Below are positions 1 through 5,092 of a DNA stretch of 5,092 bases, in pieces. The DNA lies in assembly GCF_042665255.1 (NCBI RefSeq), contig NZ_JBHTCD010000073.1; one strand, 5' to 3'. The position numbers were made by a program, and so were the translations under genes. Under the pieces are notes generated by a model. It was not told the DNA's origin and did no database searches. It saw only the letters and a list, made by a program, of their open reading frames with translations. The DNA comes from Insolitispirillum peregrinum (lineage in GTDB: Bacteria; Pseudomonadota; Alphaproteobacteria; Rhodospirillales; Rhodospirillaceae). How positions within the stretch are numbered: position 1 is the stretch's first letter; every line of letters begins with the position of its first letter.

Positions 1-48
1 CACATCCTTAAGCCAAGCGCTTAGGTTTTTGTGACGGATTGCTCAAGT
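1..48 (+). other. 16S rRNA leader fragment (pre-rRNA 5' flank)
   Basis: This is transcribed leader upstream of mature 16S, cut off by the window edge. No promoter boxes or complete boxA can be identified in so short a piece; the operon promoters must lie further upstream. It holds the small palindromes CTTAAG (7-12) and AAGCGCTT (15-22) and a short T run (26-30). Its clearest element is GGATTGCTC at 36-44, which is complementary to GAGCAATCC just after 16S and is listed separately as a processing stem. Confidence 0.7.
36..44 (+). other. 16S processing stem, left arm
   Basis: GGATTGCTC here is the exact reverse complement of GAGCAATCC at 1550-1558, giving a 9-bp helix that would loop out the whole 16S rRNA. 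In bacteria such flanking helices are cut by RNase III to release pre-16S (established knowledge); its use here is inferred from position and complementarity. The helix is short, and I found no convincing extension outward into 1-35. Confidence 0.7.
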
Positions 49-1536
<1,488 letters not shown>

Positions 1537-1549
1537 AAGGACGTGTCCG

Positions 1550-1558
1550 GAGCAATCC
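1550..1558 (+). other. 16S processing stem, right arm
   Basis: GAGCAATCC pairs perfectly with GGATTGCTC at 36-44. It starts 14 nt after the inferred 16S 3' end, a plausible distance for a pre-16S cleavage helix. Extension beyond 1558 is poor. Confidence 0.7.
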
Positions 1559-1605
1559 AGACCGTAACTTGTAGATAAAAGACAAACGTTGGGCGACCGC
1601 CCTCG

Positions 1606-1626
1606 TATCCCTTCCGTATCAGTGAT
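1606..1626 (+). other. Long-range ITS stem, left arm (embraces tRNA region)
   Basis: GTATCAGTGAT at 1616-1626 is the exact reverse complement of ATCACTGATAC at 1840-1850. Further out, after a small internal loop, TATCCC at 1606-1611 pairs with GGGAATA at 1853-1859 if one A is bulged. Together this makes a helix of 11 plus 6 bp that encloses the gap and tRNA-Ala. TATC-AGT-GATA at 1617-1627 could instead form a tiny local hairpin. Confidence 0.6.
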
Positions 1627-1663
1627 AAAGGCCCGGTGGTGCTCCCGCAAGGTGACGCGCCCA

Positions 1664-1759
1664 NNNNNNNNNNNNNNNNNNNNNNNNNNNNNNNNNNNNN
1701 NNNNNNNNNNNNNNNNNNNNNNNNNNNNNNNNNNNNNNNNNNNNNNNNNNNNNNNNNNN
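1664..1759. other. Assembly gap (96 N)
   Basis: A run of 96 undetermined bases lies inside the ITS, just upstream of tRNA-Ala. Many alphaproteobacterial operons have the order 16S, tRNA-Ile(GAU), tRNA-Ala(UGC), 23S, and a tRNA-Ile of about 77 nt would fit the space if the gap size is real. Nothing on either flank is a visible tRNA-Ile fragment, so its presence is an inference only. Any open frame crossing this run is meaningless. Confidence 0.99.
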
Positions 1760-1761
1760 CA

Positions 1762-1837
1762 GGGGGCTTAGCTCAGCTGGGAGAGCGACGGCTTTGCAAG
1801 CCGTAGGTCATCGGTTCGATCCCGTTAGCCTCCACCA
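1762..1837 (+). tRNA. tRNA-Ala (anticodon TGC)
   Basis: This is a 76-nt alanine tRNA, read directly as a cloverleaf. The acceptor GGGGGCT (1762-1768) pairs with AGCCTCC (1827-1833), followed by A and an encoded CCA (1835-1837). The D stem is GCTC/GAGC with loop AGCTGGGA. The anticodon stem is ACGGC/GCCGT with loop TTTGCAA and anticodon TGC at 1795-1797, reading GCN alanine codons. The variable loop is AGGTC and the T loop TTCGATC. The third acceptor pair is G1764-T1831, the G3:U70 wobble that identifies tRNA-Ala to alanyl-tRNA synthetase. One oddity: in the T stem ATCGG/CCGTT, position 50 faces position 64 as T1811/T1825, a mismatch where a T-A pair is usual. Otherwise it looks functional. 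It is co-transcribed in the rRNA spacer and needs RNase P and 3' trimming. Confidence 0.97.
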
Positions 1838-1839
1838 TC

Positions 1840-1859
1840 ATCACTGATACATGGGAATA
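1840..1859 (+). other. Long-range ITS stem, right arm
   Basis: ATCACTGATAC at 1840-1850, two bases after the tRNA CCA end, is the exact complement of 1616-1626, and GGGAATA at 1853-1859 complements TATCCC at 1606-1611 with one bulge. ATGG (1851-1854) and CCAT (1861-1864) could alternatively form a small local hairpin. Confidence 0.6.
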
Positions 1860-1865
1860 TCCATT

Positions 1866-1889
1866 CAGTCCGGTCTTCGTGATCGACTG
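1866..1889 (+). other. ITS hairpin
   Basis: CAGTC (1866-1870) pairs with GACTG (1885-1889). After a bulged C1871, GGTC (1872-1875) pairs with GATC (1881-1884, one G-U), closing a TTCGT loop. It is a structural element of the spacer RNA with no assigned function. Confidence 0.55.
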
Positions 1890-1893
1890 GGTA

Positions 1894-1920
1894 GGAACGG
1901 ACCTGTGGGTCCGGTCTTCC
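1894..1920 (+). other. ITS hairpin CGGACC-TGTG-GGTCCG
   Basis: CGGACC (1898-1903) and GGTCCG (1908-1913) make a perfect 6-bp stem with a TGTG loop. GGAA (1894-1897) and TTCC (1917-1920) extend it across a three-base bulge (1914-1916). It lies immediately upstream of the boxA-like motif. No T tract follows, so it does not look like an intrinsic terminator. Confidence 0.6.
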
Positions 1921-1925
1921 GTCTC

Positions 1926-1936
1926 GCTGTTTTACA
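1926..1936 (+). promoter_or_regulatory. boxA-like antitermination motif
   Basis: GCTGTTTTACA matches 9 of 11 positions of the boxA core GCTCTTTAACA, the RNA site bound by NusB-NusE in rRNA antitermination complexes. A boxA copy in the spacer upstream of 23S is normal for rRNA operons. The following bases, tcgtgaatag, belong to a motif I recall from many alphaproteobacterial spacers. The assignment rests on sequence and position only. Confidence 0.55.
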
Positions 1937-1974
1937 TCGTGAATAGGGCAAACGAGGTCTAATTAATATGACCC

Positions 1975-2053
1975 GTTGGAAATTGAAGAGTTGGCAACGA
2001 CGCCATCGAGGATTCTCGTTGGTCATGCCAAAAGAAACTCTTCAGTGTTCAAC
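1975..2053 (+). other. Long imperfect ITS hairpin upstream of 23S
   Basis: A 79-nt stem-loop can be traced in register. GTTGGA (1975-1980) pairs with TGTTCAAC-side bases up to 2053. GAAGAG (1985-1990) pairs with CTCTTC (2038-2043), and TTGGCA (1991-1996) with TGCCAA (2026-2031) around an asymmetric AAGAAA. CCA (2003-2005) pairs with TGG (2020-2022). The tip is CGAG-GATT-CTCG (2007-2018). CTTCAG at 2040-2045 can alternatively pair with CTGAAG at 2065-2070, so the region may switch folds during processing. Confidence 0.6.
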
Positions 2054-2069
2054 AATCCTTTTTGCTGAA

Positions 2070-2110
2070 GTTGATCACCGTGCACTGCGGGCTTGCCCCT
2101 GTGCATGGGT

Positions 2111-2118
<8 letters not shown>
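2070..2118 (+). other. 23S processing stem, left arm
   Basis: These 49 bases pair in register, without any bulge, with 4842-4890. 44 of 49 positions pair, five of them G-U; the mismatches are at 2078, 2084, 2085, 2092 and 2098. The innermost TCTCAAGC (2111-2118) is the 5' strand of helix 1 of mature 23S, so the precursor stem is a direct continuation of that helix. This is the expected RNase III substrate that frees pre-23S from the transcript. Confidence 0.85.
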
Positions 2119-4841
<2,723 letters not shown>

Positions 4842-4851
<10 letters not shown>

Positions 4852-4890
4852 CCGTGCGCAGCGGTAATCCCGCAAGGCACGATGATCAGT
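4842..4890 (+). other. 23S processing stem, right arm
   Basis: This is the partner of 2070-2118. The inner 20 positions (4842-4861) pair fully, with two G-U. CCCGCA (4869-4874) pairs with TGCGGG (2086-2091), and TGATCA (4883-4888) with TGATCA (2072-2077). It covers the 3' end of mature 23S and nearly half of the 23S-5S spacer. Confidence 0.85.
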
Positions 4891-4939
4891 CGCAAAAAGG
4901 TACACGTCATATTATAGACCTCGGTGTTCTGTCTTTCGA
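4852..4939 (+). other. 23S-5S intergenic spacer
   Basis: This is an 88-nt transcribed spacer with no gene. Its first 39 bases belong to the 23S processing stem. An A/T-rich middle (about 4894-4918) is the only clearly single-stranded stretch and a reasonable site for RNase E-type cleavage, by inference. Its last 16 bases, from 4924, form the left arm of the 5S precursor stem. Confidence 0.85.
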
Positions 4940-4947
4940 TGACCTGG
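4924..4947 (+). other. 5S precursor stem, left arm
   Basis: GTGTTCTGTC (4924-4933) is the exact complement of GACAGAACAC (5066-5075). The pairing continues in register through 4934-4940 into helix I of 5S, GACCTGG (4941-4947) with CCAGGTC (5052-5058). Only C4937/C5062 and T4940/T5059 fail to pair. The extended stem would hold the 5S precursor together for end trimming. Confidence 0.85.
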
Positions 4948-5059
4948 TGGTAATAGCGTTTCTGAAACACCCGATCCCATCCCGAACTCGGCCGTGAAAA
5001 GAGACTGCGCCAATGGTACTGCATCTTAAGGTGTGGGAGAGTAGGTCACTGCCAGGTCT
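4940..5059 (+). rRNA. rrf: 5S ribosomal RNA
   Basis: This is 5S rRNA of the 50S central protuberance, which binds uL18, uL5 and bL25-type proteins. It is 120 nt, the usual length. Helix I is GACCTGG (4941-4947) with CCAGGTC (5052-5058). The hallmark CCGAACTCGG is at 4982-4991, and GCGCCAATGGTACTG near 5007-5021. Helix IV GCATC/GGTGT is closed by TTAA, near 5022-5035. The GGGAGAGTAGG segment before the 3' helix is also typical. It is the last rRNA of the operon, 88 nt after 23S. The first and last base are placed by analogy with E. coli and could shift by one or two. Confidence 0.97.
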
Positions 5060-5075
5060 TCCAAGGACAGAACAC
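5052..5075 (+). other. 5S precursor stem, right arm
   Basis: This is the 3' partner of 4924-4947, including the perfect 10-bp arm GACAGAACAC (5066-5075) just downstream of mature 5S. No T tract follows it, so it is not an intrinsic terminator. The remaining bases to 5092 show no tRNA, such as the tRNA-fMet that often follows in Alphaproteobacteria; the window simply ends there. Confidence 0.85.
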
Positions 5076-5092
5076 AGCCCTAGCACGATACA

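Larger units (their letters stand above)
1838..2110 (+). other. Internal transcribed spacer, right part (tRNA-Ala to 23S)
   Basis: This is a 273-nt transcribed spacer without a gene. In order it shows the right arm of the stem embracing the tRNA region, a hairpin at 1866-1889, a hairpin at 1894-1920, a boxA-like motif at 1926-1936, an AT-rich stretch at 1960-1969, a long imperfect hairpin at 1975-2053, a T run (2059-2063) and the left arm of the 23S processing stem from 2070. The 10-nt TCCGGTCTTC occurs twice, at 1869-1878 and 1910-1919. A reading frame from 1968 that continues into 23S is not a gene. Confidence 0.85.

Noticed and set aside
1..48. rRNA promoter or leader boxA
   Set aside because: No credible -35/-10 pair is present, and TTGCTCAAG at 39-47 only weakly resembles boxA.
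1589..1771. A frame across the N run
   Set aside because: More than half is undetermined sequence and it ends inside tRNA-Ala.
4924..5075. Inverted repeats GTGTTCTGTC/GACAGAACAC as possible transposon ends
   Set aside because: They flank 5S rRNA in register with its helix I, there is no transposase and no target duplication. A precursor stem explains them.
5060..5092. Possible terminator or tRNA after 5S
   Set aside because: There is no T tract after the stem and no tRNA signature in the remaining bases; the window ends too soon to judge.

Overview
The window is one bacterial ribosomal RNA operon on the + strand: 16S rRNA, an internal transcribed spacer (ITS) carrying tRNA-Ala(UGC), 23S rRNA and 5S rRNA. 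I find no protein-coding gene. The long open frames lie inside rRNA or run from the ITS into 23S, and are frame shadows. I see no exciting new system; what deserves a second look is the structure of the pre-rRNA spacers and an assembly gap.

Organism: the 16S carries hallmarks of Alphaproteobacteria, including GTGAAATTCGTAGATATT near 681-698, a short variable helix near 460-486, and a 16S of about 1487 nt. The spacer order and the 'tttacatcgtgaatag' motif upstream of 23S agree. Stretches such as GGGGGAAAGATTTATCGC (about 220-237) and TTACCAGCCCTTGACATC (about 971-988) remind me of Rhodospirillales-like lineages. That is recall without an alignment, so placement below class level is tentative.

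Layout: 1-48 is a fragment of the 16S leader, with one arm of the 16S processing stem. 49-1535 is 16S. 1536-2110 is the ITS: a left part with the other 16S processing arm, a run of 96 N (1664-1759), tRNA-Ala (1762-1837), then a highly foldable segment with a boxA-like motif, a long hairpin (1975-2053) and the left arm of the 23S processing stem. 2111-4851 is 23S, 4852-4939 a short spacer, and 4940-5059 is 5S. 5060-5092 holds the right arm of the 5S precursor stem, and the window ends before any tRNA or terminator.

How the parts work together: one transcript is expected to fold so that each rRNA is looped out of a stem made by its flanks. Such stems can be read directly here for 16S (9 bp), 23S (49 in-register positions, 44 paired), 5S (24 in-register positions, 22 paired), and around the tRNA-bearing part of the ITS (11 bp plus 6 bp). 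These are the expected substrates for RNase III/RNase E-type maturation. tRNA-Ala would be released by RNase P and 3' nucleases. The usual tRNA-Ile(GAU) partner is not visible and may lie in the N run.
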